From Candidatus Moraniibacteriota bacterium (GTDB lineage: Bacteria; Patescibacteriota; Minisyncoccia; Moranbacterales; UBA9337): DNA of 21,933 bases. Positions 1 to 8,012 of the stretch are shown piece by piece. A program made the position numbers and the translations under genes. The DNA lies in NCBI GenBank assembly GCA_003507475.1, contig DNVQ01000044.1, positions 34,100 to 56,032 of the forward strand, written 5' to 3'. Position 1 is the stretch's first letter. Each line of letters starts with the position of its first letter. A model generated the notes under the pieces. The model did no database searches and had not been told where the DNA came from. It worked only from the letters and a program-made list of their open reading frames with translations.

Positions 1-7
1 TTTTTAC

Positions 8-118
8 CCGTCTCTGCGAGTAATTTGAGTAATCTCAAATTACGTGGCAGTCCAGAAAAATAAAACTCTTAATTGAACATATTTCTGGATTGCCACGGGA
101 GTACCCTCGCAAAGACGG
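8..118. repeat. Nested palindromic repeat element (MITE/REP-like)
   Basis: Two nested pairs of inverted arms are visible: 8-20 with 106-118 (CGTCTCTGCGAG against CTCGCAAAGACG) and 43-58 with 82-97 (CGTGGCAGTCCAGAAA against its complement, one mismatch). Inside the left half lies a perfect 9-bp hairpin, 21-29 with 34-42. The whole could fold as one long cruciform or RNA hairpin. The words resemble dispersed non-coding palindromes (GTCATTGCGAG / GTGGCAATCCAGAA type) known from several bacterial genomes; that resemblance is from memory. No coding capacity is seen. Confidence 0.75.
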
Positions 119-314
119 ACCCATGTCTACTTATTCCTTAGAGGTCAGCAAGGAGTTACTTCACAATTTTAAGTATAACTAAAAAGTATATACATAGTAT
201 ATACTTTAAATATTGCATTATAATTTTCTACCCTTCCTCGCCCAATCGAGATTATTCTGTTAAATGAAAGCAACTCGTTAATGCGTTAACTCGCTAATTC
301 GTTAATAAATAATT
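119..314. other. Intergenic stretch with palindrome and octamer repeats
   Basis: No gene is seen here. It holds a perfect 11-bp inverted repeat (AAAGTATATAC, 183-193 with 197-207, 3-bp spacer), which could be an operator or a weak AT-rich hairpin. It also holds four octamers in tandem at 274-305 (CTCGTTAA, TGCGTTAA, CTCGCTAA, TTCGTTAA), lying just downstream of the broken histidine-kinase end. Confidence 0.6.
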
Positions 315-456
315 CTAACCAACCGGCAACTCAATAATAAATCTCGAACCCATGCCATCGCCCTCTGACTCTATCCAAACTTGCCCGTGATTTCCTTCAA
401 TTACCATTTTTACCACATAAAGCCCTACCTCTGTTCTGGAGACATTTAACCTTTCT
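315..456 (-). pseudogene. 3' remnant of a second sensor histidine kinase gene
   Basis: The minus strand encodes about 46 residues ending at a TAG at 315-317. They start around RLNVSRTEVGLYVVKM and end MGSRFIIELPVG. They match the C-terminus of the complete kinase at 3497-5224 (RLNASGTGLGLYVVKM ... FIIELPIA). About 36 bases near the stop are identical, then differences accumulate, so this is a paralogue and not a recent copy. The G2 box GTGLG has decayed to RTEVG. Everything upstream of it (H-box, N-box, G1) is missing. The homology begins within a few bases of the stop codon of the radical SAM gene at 446, in another frame, so the kinase appears to have been cut by arrival of the 446-3318 genes. 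It cannot make a functional kinase. Confidence 0.8.
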
Positions 457-1390
457 TTTGTAAAAATGAATATTTGGCACAAAAATAGGGACATGAATAC
501 GTGTTACAAATATTAGCACCTGAGTATAAATTAATTTCTCCGTTGAAAACATTTCCTATTTCTGTTTTTTTATCACATCTGGTTATTATTCCATCAGGAA
601 ATATTCTTACGAATTTTTTTCCCGCTAAGCACATTCTACCCTTATAATTTTGTTTTTCTTCAATAAAATCTCTATCCAGCGACAAATTTATTATAGGATC
701 TTTAAAAAAATTCCTTTGTGTCATCTCCTTTTCTGCTTTTAAAGAAAACTCTAGAAAAAACTTTTTTTCTTCTACAGTATATGCTTCTGGATATCTTTTA
801 TCAAAGAACACTCCTCGCAAGCTCTTGGGAAAAATTGATATACCTATTGATTTAAAATAATCATAATCATTAGCAAATCTAGAAAATAATTTAGGGTACA
901 TCACATATGAAACCATAAGAGGGAACCCTCTTTGCTCGAAATATTTGTGTTTCTCAATGAAATCTTCAATAGATTTTCTCTTTTCTCTTTCTATTATATG
1001 CAGTCCGATATTTATAAATGTCACTTTCTTAGGATCAATTTCATCAGCAAAACTAAAAACATTCGCGGAAGATAAATTAGTATTTAAATTTATTTTGTGT
1101 TTTTTGGTTATTTCCTTACACAACTCTACAAAGTTGGGGAAAAGAAATGGCTCGCCTCCAGTTATATGCAACAACCATTTTTTTCCAGATGAATTAAAAA
1201 AATCAACATATTTTTTTCCAACATTAATTGAAGTAACGCCATATTTTTCTTTCGTATGGCTAATGCAATATTCGCAATCAAAATTACACAATAAGCCGAT
1301 TATCCAATCAGCCTCTATCTCATAATCATCATTTGATTCATTACTTGTTTGAAAAATCTTCATATTTTGATCGTTTTGAGATTTCTTCAT
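446..1390 (-). CDS. Radical SAM protein with SPASM-like C-terminus
   Basis: This is a 314-aa enzyme with the radical SAM cluster C35-x3-C39-x2-C42 (CNFDCEYC) and the SAM-binding HITGGEP near residues 75-81. A Cys-rich tail (C254, C272, C295, C300, C304, with FPDGIITRC between) looks like a SPASM/twitch auxiliary Fe-S site. Such enzymes generate a 5'-deoxyadenosyl radical; many with this tail modify peptides or other bulky substrates. The substrate is unknown. The start lies inside the upstream glycosyltransferase gene (50-bp overlap), suggesting translational coupling. An internal Met10 is an alternative start and no Shine-Dalgarno is visible for either. The stop sits at the junction with the kinase remnant. 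The radical SAM call is firm; the function is open. Confidence 0.85.
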   Translation of the reverse strand: MKKSQNDQNMKIFQTSNESNDDYEIEADWIIGLLCNFDCEYCISHTKEKYGVTSINVGKKYVDFFNSSGKKWLLHITGGEPFLFPNFVELCKEITKKHKINLNTNLSSANVFSFADEIDPKKVTFINIGLHIIEREKRKSIEDFIEKHKYFEQRGFPLMVSYVMYPKLFSRFANDYDYFKSIGISIFPKSLRGVFFDKRYPEAYTVEEKKFFLEFSLKAEKEMTQRNFFKDPIINLSLDRDFIEEKQNYKGRMCLAGKKFVRIFPDGIITRCDKKTEIGNVFNGEINLYSGANICNTYSCPYFCAKYSFLQKKG

Positions 1391-2423
1391 AAATTTGTAA
1401 ATAATCTTTTTTTACCCTCTCCATATTATAATATTTTATAAAAATATTTCTACGTACAGATATGTTCTTGAAATAATACCCATACTTCAAATAAGCCATT
1501 TCCATTTTGGCTATTAAGCTATCTAAACTGTCCATTTCAAAAAGAAGACTATAATTATCAAGAATTTCTGGAGTAGCTCCGGACTTAGTTCCCACGACAA
1601 CTTTATTCATTAAAACAGCTTCAACTGTCGCCTTACCAAATGGCTCGAGATAAGACGGTACCACACATATTCCCATATTCATCAAGCGCGGGTCATTAAC
1701 AGAAATCCATCCGTAGGTTTTTATATATTGCTTTGCATAATTTTTAGATATTAAATTCTCTAAACTTTTTCTTTCTGGACCATCTCCAAATATGTGAAAT
1801 CTAGTTTCAGGAAATTTTTTATGTATTTCAACTGCCGCAAGTACAAACCAATCTGGCCTTTTCCATCTAACTAACCGAGCCATGAAATAAAAGTTTTTTC
1901 TAATGTTTATATCATCATTGAAAGAACAATCAAAAACACTAATATCGATTCCATTATGTACTACGGATATAGGGCCACTGTAGCCCAAAATTTTCAATCT
2001 GTCCATAACTGAATTTGAAACAGCAATAAACAAATCTACATATCTAAATTTTTTTGCGTTAGATATCTCAAGAGGAATAGCTCTCATAGTAGCCAAAACA
2101 AACTTACCAAAAACTTTCGCTGCCAGCGATTCTCCAAAAATTCCTCTATATCCACAATGTAAAATATCAATTTTTCTTCTTAGCAGAATGAACAATACTA
2201 TAAAAAACGATAGGCGCTCATATAACCATAAATTTAAATTAAAATTATACACAATTACCCTACTATCGATATTTGAAAGATCTGGATTGAAACTTGAAGA
2301 ATTCACAAAAAGAAGCACGACCTTGAATTTTTCACTTTCTGCTATTTTATTGCATAAATCAATAATTGATCCCTCGGCCCCTCCTTGCGCTTTGCTATAC
2401 CAAGTTAATAGTATTTTTTTCAT
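1341..2423 (-). CDS. Family 4 glycosyltransferase
   Basis: This 360-aa GT-B glycosyltransferase begins MKKILLTWYSKAQGGAEGS, the GGAE loop typical of GT4 acceptor domains. The donor half carries a HNGID motif near residue 156, FYFMARLVRWKRPD, HIFGDGPERKSLE, and the EX7E motif E260-PFGKATV-E268, which binds the nucleotide-sugar donor. Length fits the family. It would transfer a sugar from an NDP-sugar to an unknown acceptor on the cytoplasmic side. It overlaps the radical SAM gene by 50 bp and follows the Nudix-like gene after 88 bp, so the three look co-transcribed. No polymerase, flippase or other sugar genes are nearby, so a capsule role is not supported; glycosylation of a small molecule or peptide is possible. 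Confidence 0.88.
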   Translation of the reverse strand: MKKILLTWYSKAQGGAEGSIIDLCNKIAESEKFKVVLLFVNSSSFNPDLSNIDSRVIVYNFNLNLWLYERLSFFIVLFILLRRKIDILHCGYRGIFGESLAAKVFGKFVLATMRAIPLEISNAKKFRYVDLFIAVSNSVMDRLKILGYSGPISVVHNGIDISVFDCSFNDDINIRKNFYFMARLVRWKRPDWFVLAAVEIHKKFPETRFHIFGDGPERKSLENLISKNYAKQYIKTYGWISVNDPRLMNMGICVVPSYLEPFGKATVEAVLMNKVVVGTKSGATPEILDNYSLLFEMDSLDSLIAKMEMAYLKYGYYFKNISVRRNIFIKYYNMERVKKDYLQIYEEISKRSKYEDFSNK

Positions 2424-2511
2424 AATATTAAGGATTATGTCATTCCTACTTGTTTAATCTTTTTAAACACATATCTATTCTTTCATAATGACCCAATTAT
2501 TAATGATACTA

Positions 2512-3318
2512 CTACTGCAAATTGTCAAAAATAATAAGCAAATGATCGGCAAATTTTCTTCCCATCCCATTGAGCCATTCCTTTTTATTTTTTAACCTCC
2601 TAAAAACATTTATTACTCTTGAAAATTCAGGCACATCTCCTTTTTCAAGAATAATTTTTTCAAATTTAGCATAGTGCACAGTAAATTCATTCAAATTCAT
2701 AGGAGTTCGCGCCCAGTGCACGATACCTATAACCTTTTGAGGACCGCTCTCTATAATTGCCCATGGATAAAATTTATGTATATGATCTTTATTATTTACA
2801 AACAAACCCACTTCTTCTGCCATTTCCGTAGAAGCATTTTTTCCAATATTAATAAACAGTCCATTCTCCGTTAAATCACCCCTTGTTATTCCTCCTCCAA
2901 TGCATTGTATTCTGCCTGAAAGAGCAGTATCTTCCCCCATTTCCCCAAAAATCAAATACTCATCGGATGTCTCTAATACTATTGAAGAATGAACAACCCG
3001 ACAGGCATACTTTTTATCAATAATTTCATGCAAAGTGGCGAGATAGTGAGCATAATCCGTGAGAGCAACACTTATTTGTATACCACTGGAATCATCTTTT
3101 ATATTTGTAATTGTAAAAACATCACCTCGCCAAAAATATTTTCCATCATTGATCAAGTTTTCCCAATGAGACTCAATTTTATTGACAATATCATCTGGTA
3201 AAACTACTTTTTTACCAGAGTATTTTATTAGAGGTGCTTTTGCTAGTAATCTGAACTCGTTAACCCCCGATTTATAACTACTTAATCTTTTTTTAAACGA
3301 TGAAGGCCCTTTTTTCAT
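2512..3318 (-). CDS. Nudix-like protein with N-terminal extension
   Basis: This 268-aa protein has a partial Nudix box at residues 164-172 (TEMAEEVGL), matching the REUXEEXGU half of the consensus with Arg replaced by Thr. It is preceded by IQCIGGGITRGD (138-148), resembling the glycine-rich strand before a Nudix box. The upstream GX5E part is not clear. Nudix enzymes hydrolyse nucleoside diphosphates linked to another moiety; the degenerate box leaves catalysis uncertain. The first 100 residues match no family I recognise. Its own promoter lies at 3350-3378 and it leads the cassette continuing into the glycosyltransferase and radical SAM genes. No Shine-Dalgarno precedes the ATG. Confidence 0.6.
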   Translation of the reverse strand: MKKGPSSFKKRLSSYKSGVNEFRLLAKAPLIKYSGKKVVLPDDIVNKIESHWENLINDGKYFWRGDVFTITNIKDDSSGIQISVALTDYAHYLATLHEIIDKKYACRVVHSSIVLETSDEYLIFGEMGEDTALSGRIQCIGGGITRGDLTENGLFINIGKNASTEMAEEVGLFVNNKDHIHKFYPWAIIESGPQKVIGIVHWARTPMNLNEFTVHYAKFEKIILEKGDVPEFSRVINVFRRLKNKKEWLNGMGRKFADHLLIIFDNLQ

Positions 3319-3349
3319 AATATTACATCAAAGAAACCCTTGATACTAA

Positions 3350-3378
3350 ACAATAGCTCAAAACAATTTTTTTGTCAA
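3350..3378 (-). promoter_or_regulatory. Sigma70-type promoter of the Nudix/GT4/radical SAM cassette
   Basis: On the minus strand TTGACA (3373-3378) is followed by 17 bp and TATTGT (3350-3355), about 30 bp upstream of the Nudix-like ATG. The -35 box is consensus. This is a sequence-only prediction. Confidence 0.6.
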
Positions 3379-3443
3379 TAAACCACAATGCATGCAAAGA
3401 AGAAATAAAAAAACTCACTAACAAAAATGCTTACATATCAATA

Positions 3444-3490
3444 TACTAAAATATTAACGTATTGCAATGCTAAAATATTAACATACTGAT
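3444..3490. repeat. Two tandem 24-bp units downstream of the kinase gene
   Basis: The word CTAAAATATTAAC occurs at about 3446 and again 24 bp later, followed by related GTATTG and ATACTG words. The units lie between the stop of the histidine kinase and the promoter of the next operon. An analogous octamer array follows the kinase remnant (274-305). No hairpin terminator is evident here. Confidence 0.5.
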
Positions 3491-3496
3491 GTGCTT

Positions 3497-5224
3497 TTAT
3501 GCTATCGGCAACTCAATAATAAATCTCGAACCCATGCCATCACCATCTGATTCTATCCAGACTTGGCCATGGTTTCCCTCTACTACCATTTTTACCACAT
3601 AAAGCCCAAGACCGGTTCCACTTGCATTTAACCTTTTAACATCTTTGCCACGAGAAAATTTGGAAAAAAGATGAGGTATCTCACTTTGCGGAATACCAAT
3701 TCCAGTATCAGAAACCGTTATTCTAACATGACTACCGATTAAACATTTTTCAGTGCCACTGCAAACTTTTATAGATACAGTTACTCCACCCTTTTTGGTA
3801 TACTTAATGGCATTATCCATCAGATTGGTTACAGCCTCGCGAATCTTGGCCTTATCCACATTAACCGCAGGGATATCATTTGTAGTTTTATTGTATTCTA
3901 AATAGAGACCTTTATCTCTAGCTTTAACAAAAAGATTATCAATCACATCTTGGCAAATATCCACCACGCTACATGTCTCAAAAACAAAATTAATTCTCCC
4001 TGATTCCAAACGAGAAACATTTAACAAATCTCTTACGAAATCTATTTGCTGTTCATTGGCATTAAATATTTTACTTAGAACATCTTTTTGGTCTGGAGTC
4101 ATCTCGCCATAAGTTCCATCAACCAAAAGCATGGAATATCCCTTTACAGTGGTCGGCGGTCCTTGCAACTGATGAGCCACAATTGAAACGAATTCATTCT
4201 TGGCAGTATCCAACTCTTTTAATTTATCATTAGCCACCGCCAAATGATCAGAAATTTTTTGCAATTGATTTTTTCTTTCGCTAATTTCAGCGTTAGCCAC
4301 TGCCAAGGCTTCTTTTTGAGCAATTTCTCTTTTTACATTTCTAATTAAAATATAACCGAAAATAGTTATCAAAAATAAAGCCACTCCATTTAAAATCATA
4401 TTGGTCGGATTTCTAATAAAGGCAAATTGAGCCGCAATAAGTATGAAAAGAGTAACCACCAAAGCCTGCGCCCCGATAAGTTTAATATTAAAAGCATTAA
4501 ACCGCACAATCATATAGGCCAACATGCCCATAAAAAATGTCATACCAAACAAGCCATATTGATCAATAGAATAATCATCAACCAATCCCTTATCAAATAA
4601 ATAACTGGCCAAAAATCCATTGATAAAAAAAGTTATTAAGAAGAACTCCACTCCAAGAGCCATTAATAATACTTGTTTTTTAAATAAAGGATCTGATTTT
4701 TTATATCTATTTATAGCAACAAAAAGTACCCACATGAATATTAATAAACCAATACCATAGTAGTAATTTGTAAAATATTGATTCTCTCCCGACGCGCAAT
4801 CATCTAATAAAAAATTAGGCAGATTATATTTCGTAGGAGTAAAAACAACTACTGGAAATAAAAATAATACAAAAATAAGTTTATTTTTAAATTTAATATC
4901 TCTTTTATCAACAAAAACATAGAAAAAATATAAAGCTAAACAGCACAATAAAATATAAACAAATCCATCAAGAGCCCAATCAAACATAATTATATCGCTC
5001 CTGTTACTAGTCCAAGTAACAAGACTCATAACTGTCCAAACTATAAATGTGATTGAGATTAAAAACAAAAGCTTATTTACCAATTCATTTCTATTTTTAA
5101 AATAAACAAAAAAACCAACAAATGCAGACACTATGATACTAGAGAAATGCGAATAATAAACCAATGGAGAAACTCCATCTGCAAAAAAAAGATATTTTGG
5201 ATCAGCGTATTCTGGGCAAATCAT
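3497..5224 (-). CDS. Membrane-bound sensor histidine kinase (7TM-type)
   Basis: This 575-aa kinase has an N-terminal half of about seven to nine hydrophobic segments (roughly residues 25-42, 50-70, 85-105, 114-128, 155-171, 185-208, 225-241, 250-270, 277-294). A coiled-coil linker follows (295-345), then a HisKA helix with H351 in VAHQLQGPPTT, and an HATPase domain: N-box NLMDNAIKYT (467-476), G1 DTGIG (506-510), G2 GTGLGL (536-541). The H-box differs from the usual HELRTPLT at the Arg and Thr-Pro-Leu positions, but His is kept. No receiver domain and no response regulator gene are adjacent, so the partner is encoded elsewhere. Its ATG overlaps the SET gene stop as ATGA, so the two are translationally coupled. 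The signal is unknown. Confidence 0.93.
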   Translation of the reverse strand: MICPEYADPKYLFFADGVSPLVYYSHFSSIIVSAFVGFFVYFKNRNELVNKLLFLISITFIVWTVMSLVTWTSNRSDIIMFDWALDGFVYILLCCLALYFFYVFVDKRDIKFKNKLIFVLFLFPVVVFTPTKYNLPNFLLDDCASGENQYFTNYYYGIGLLIFMWVLFVAINRYKKSDPLFKKQVLLMALGVEFFLITFFINGFLASYLFDKGLVDDYSIDQYGLFGMTFFMGMLAYMIVRFNAFNIKLIGAQALVVTLFILIAAQFAFIRNPTNMILNGVALFLITIFGYILIRNVKREIAQKEALAVANAEISERKNQLQKISDHLAVANDKLKELDTAKNEFVSIVAHQLQGPPTTVKGYSMLLVDGTYGEMTPDQKDVLSKIFNANEQQIDFVRDLLNVSRLESGRINFVFETCSVVDICQDVIDNLFVKARDKGLYLEYNKTTNDIPAVNVDKAKIREAVTNLMDNAIKYTKKGGVTVSIKVCSGTEKCLIGSHVRITVSDTGIGIPQSEIPHLFSKFSRGKDVKRLNASGTGLGLYVVKMVVEGNHGQVWIESDGDGMGSRFIIELPIA

Positions 5225-5757
5225 TTTTGTTTTTTTAATTTATTTATTTTTTCTTGTATAAAAGTTTGAAAATATCCATCATATTTATTTTGCAACTTTT
5301 CGTTTTTCCAATCATTCTCAGTAATATCTCCCCTGCATTCCTCCTGTCCACATAAACATTTTAATTGATAGGGCTTAACTCCAATCATTTCTTGTAAAAC
5401 CATAGCATAATCAAACAAAATTTCATCATCCACATCTATGTCTCGCATTGCAACAAGGAATATCTGACCTTTAAATCCAGCATTTGGATTACAGCTATGA
5501 TTAAAAAAATCAGTATCGGTAACATCTTTTTTATTCATTGAACCAATTAAAAAATCTTCACTAATTTGCAAACTATAATCACTATCATAAAAAGAATTAT
5601 CCTGCACCTCAATTCCCTTAATTATATATCCACCAAAAACAGCAAGAACATCGTCTTTATTTATTTTTAATTTTGCAAAAACACCTTTTCCACATTTCTC
5701 AGTATTTCTTACTTCAAGTTTTGGATTCATCCAAGAAAACATTTTTTTATCTTCCAT
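5221..5757 (-). CDS. SET-domain protein lysine methyltransferase
   Basis: This 178-aa protein has the SET core: GKGVFAKLKINKDD near residue 23, the SAM-binding knot NHSCNPN (86-92), DEILFDYA (111-118), and a post-SET zinc site C134-x-C136-x4-C141 that would join C89. All key residues for SAM-dependent lysine N-methylation are present. Bacterial SET proteins are known but their substrates are rarely established; no histone-like gene is nearby. It heads an operon with the histidine kinase (4-bp ATGA overlap), an unusual pairing that may put protein methylation under the same control as the sensor. The first ATG lacks a Shine-Dalgarno; a GGAAGA sits ahead of Met6 (start 5742), which could be the real start. 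Confidence 0.9.
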   Translation of the reverse strand: MEDKKMFSWMNPKLEVRNTEKCGKGVFAKLKINKDDVLAVFGGYIIKGIEVQDNSFYDSDYSLQISEDFLIGSMNKKDVTDTDFFNHSCNPNAGFKGQIFLVAMRDIDVDDEILFDYAMVLQEMIGVKPYQLKCLCGQEECRGDITENDWKNEKLQNKYDGYFQTFIQEKINKLKKQK

Positions 5758-5829
5758 TTGTTTGCAAATTAAAAAAATTAAAAATCTTAATCAAAATAAA
5801 TTCAAAAAGTTAAATTTTCCATTTCTAAA

Positions 5830-5859
5830 ATTATACCACACTTACAAAATAAAATACAA
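5830..5859 (-). promoter_or_regulatory. Extended -10 promoter of the SET/kinase operon, within a 39-bp repeat
   Basis: Minus strand: TTGTAT (5854-5859), 18 bp, then TGG-TATAAT (-10 at 5830-5835). Bases 5804-5842, covering the -10 and the early transcribed leader, are identical over 39 bp to 13150-13188, the promoter of the 54-aa membrane protein gene. The 11-mer TGTGGTATAAT recurs at the promoter near 21275. Confidence 0.75.
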
Positions 5860-5891
5860 GGTTAATAAAAAATTCAATAATTATACTTAAT

Positions 5892-6803
5892 TTATTTTTT
5901 ATATTTTAATAATATTTTTTTAAAATTAGGCCAAAAATCTTTTTCAAATTCATTAGATTTTAATGCGGGTTTGTCAATGCATACTTTGAATCTTAATGGA
6001 TTCCCCTCTAGTCTTAAGAAAGAAAATTTCTCTATACATACATCTCTTTTTTTACAACCCTCGCACCAAAAATCTAGATAATACGGCTTAATATTTTTAA
6101 ATTCAACAATGTAATTATCTCTGCTATAAAAAATTCTTAAATTTGATCCCGGCATTTTAATTAATCGCATTTTTTCTTTAAAACCATTTTCTTCTAAAAA
6201 TTCCACTATAAATTTTTTTGCATCATCAAGACAACGCCAGTCTGGAACTAATTTTAATGGTAAATTGTTTTTTTGGCAAAAATATAGAAGTTTATCAATC
6301 TGTTGGTTACAATCATTAGAGATAACTGTATTTATGGATATGTCTGGAGTAATTTTTTTTAGTTCTAATATGTTTTTCTTGATTATATCCAAATAATTAC
6401 TGGAGCTATCCTTATTTTTTACATATAATTTGAAATATTCTGGATTTAGAGTATGTAGAGATACGTTGATCTTAGAAATGTAAGGTAGAGATTTTAAAAA
6501 AGTTTCATTCAGTAAAAGCAGATTAGTTGTTAAAAACACATCATATCCTTCCATTTTTAAAAATTTACACAAAAGAGGAAGTTTTTTGTATAGTGTGGGC
6601 TCCCCACCAGTTAAATGGATTTTATCAAAATAAGGTCTCAGTAGCCGTATCCAATTAATAAAATTTTTATCATTTAAAGATATTTCCTCTGTTTCTTTTG
6701 TTCCTTCACTATGACAAAAAGGACAAGCTAAATTACATTTATCTGTTATCTTAATTCTAATTTTATTATTGTATTCAACTAAGCAACCGTATTTTTTTCC
6801 CAT
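5892..6803 (-). CDS. MoaA-like radical SAM protein
   Basis: This 303-aa protein has C23-x3-C27-x2-C30 (CNLACPFC), HLTGGEPTLY (63-72) for SAM binding, and a C-terminal Cys group C247-x2-C250-x5-C256 and C275. The layout recalls MoaA, which holds a second 4Fe-4S cluster near its C-terminus. The spacing differs from MoaA, no GG end is present, and no molybdopterin genes are nearby, so it is unlikely to be molybdopterin synthesis. It is the last gene of the aaRS-like/MccF-like unit, 75 bp downstream of the AsnRS-like gene. A possible internal promoter lies in that gap (TTGATT at 6877-6882, 16 bp, TATAAT at 6855-6860). A tailoring step on the cluster's product is the simplest inference. Confidence 0.85.
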   Translation of the reverse strand: MGKKYGCLVEYNNKIRIKITDKCNLACPFCHSEGTKETEEISLNDKNFINWIRLLRPYFDKIHLTGGEPTLYKKLPLLCKFLKMEGYDVFLTTNLLLLNETFLKSLPYISKINVSLHTLNPEYFKLYVKNKDSSSNYLDIIKKNILELKKITPDISINTVISNDCNQQIDKLLYFCQKNNLPLKLVPDWRCLDDAKKFIVEFLEENGFKEKMRLIKMPGSNLRIFYSRDNYIVEFKNIKPYYLDFWCEGCKKRDVCIEKFSFLRLEGNPLRFKVCIDKPALKSNEFEKDFWPNFKKILLKYKK

Positions 6804-6878
6804 AATTTAAAGATTATAAATAACACACTATATTAATTCTCATACTGATGCTTGATTATAATCTATCTTAATTTTAAA

Positions 6879-8012
6879 TCAAGGATATGTCTCTATATTT
6901 TTTAATCTTGGATACATAATAACATCCTTTATGTCATCGCGACAAAGAATCCAAGTAATAAATCTTTCAACCCCTAATCCAAAGCCTGATGATGTTTTAT
7001 AATTAGGTAGTGTTCTTAATTTCATATACCATTCGTAAGGATGTGGGTCTACATTTTGCCTTTTTAACGACTCAAGCATTTCAAAATAGTTATCTTGTCT
7101 TTGTCCACACCCTACAATTTCTCCCCCAAAAGAATTATTTATTAATGGAGGAAATATCATATCGGCATTTAAAGCTTTGTCTTTATTTTTGGGATCTGGT
7201 TTCTGATAAAAAGGAACTCTATCTCTATCGTAGTATTTAACCCAAAATGGAAGTTTAAATTCCAAAATTTCTGGCAACTTAACTTCTCCTATTGAGGTAA
7301 TGTCTCTTCCGCACTCCGAAAAATTAACCAATTTTTCGTTTCCACTATTTATTAGTGCTTCTACGGCATCATCAAAAGTAATTGATGGAAATTTATCCAA
7401 ATTAGTTATCTCCCTTAAGCAAGCATCGGTTTTTTTATAATCCAGGCTTATTTTTTCTAGGATATCTGGCATCAAGAGAAATCCTTCTGCTAGCATTTTT
7501 ATAAAATCTTCAATAAATGGACATAGCTCATCTAGCTCACCTTTAATTTCAGCTTCACAATTAAAAAATTGATTTAAATGCCTCTTGTCAAAATCTTCTC
7601 CTCTTATTGATGGCAGATAACAATATACTTTATCAATTCCATTGAGTAGTAAGGGCTCAAACCCAAATTGAGATGAGTCTACTAGATACGCATCCAGATT
7701 TCCAAATTTAATTGGGATTGCTTGAGAGTCAGAACCTAATCCCATAGGAGAAGATATGCTTGGAGTTATCATAAATAAATCAACTGTTTTAGCATTAGAT
7801 TTTTCAATGAAAAAATAATCAGCAATCATTTTAAGATTCTGACGCAAAAGCATGATGGCATAAAAATATCCGCTCTTAGTTAATTCTTCGTAGTGGGTGT
7901 TTGGATCATAAACTGGCAAAGCAAATGAGTCATAGTTTTTATTTTTAAATTCTAAATTAATCTTTTCGATTTGCTCTTTTAAATGAGATGCGATCATATT
8001 ATTAATGCTCAA
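6879..8012 (-). CDS. AsnRS-like class II synthetase core lacking the anticodon-binding domain
   Basis: This 377-aa protein resembles the catalytic domain of asparaginyl/aspartyl-tRNA synthetases. Motif 2 is R137-GEDFDKRHLNQF with the EAEI strand after it (136-156). The EIVGCGQRQDNYFEML segment (298-313) matches the AsnRS EIIGGSQRE region. Motif 3 is GFGLGVERFITWILCRDDIKDVIMYPR-like (343-369), with R350 kept. The roughly 100-residue N-terminal OB-fold that reads the anticodon in AsnRS is absent; only about 40 unrelated residues precede motif 1. The closest known type is the archaeal asparagine synthetase related to AsnRS (AS-AR), so amino-acid activation without tRNA charging is likely. It overlaps the MccF-like gene by 11 bp. 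It is not expected to be the housekeeping AsnRS. Confidence 0.85.
   Translation of the reverse strand: MSINNMIASHLKEQIEKINLEFKNKNYDSFALPVYDPNTHYEELTKSGYFYAIMLLRQNLKMIADYFFIEKSNAKTVDLFMITPSISSPMGLGSDSQAIPIKFGNLDAYLVDSSQFGFEPLLLNGIDKVYCYLPSIRGEDFDKRHLNQFFNCEAEIKGELDELCPFIEDFIKMLAEGFLLMPDILEKISLDYKKTDACLREITNLDKFPSITFDDAVEALINSGNEKLVNFSECGRDITSIGEVKLPEILEFKLPFWVKYYDRDRVPFYQKPDPKNKDKALNADMIFPPLINNSFGGEIVGCGQRQDNYFEMLESLKRQNVDPHPYEWYMKLRTLPNYKTSSGFGLGVERFITWILCRDDIKDVIMYPRLKNIETYP

Noticed and set aside
945..1325. Plus-strand ORF of 126 codons
   Set aside because: It lies fully opposite the radical SAM gene, has no ribosome site and no recognisable motif, and its composition is that of a complement strand.
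3497..5224. Kinase and remnant as a recent exact duplication
   Set aside because: Only the last 36 bases are identical; further upstream they differ at many positions, including the G2 box, so the remnant comes from an older paralogue.
5892..6803. MoaA of molybdopterin synthesis
   Set aside because: Cys spacing of the second cluster differs, the C-terminal GG is missing and no other moa genes are present.
6879..8012. Housekeeping AsnRS
   Set aside because: It lacks the N-terminal anticodon-binding OB-fold and sits in a tailoring-enzyme cluster, so tRNA charging is unlikely.
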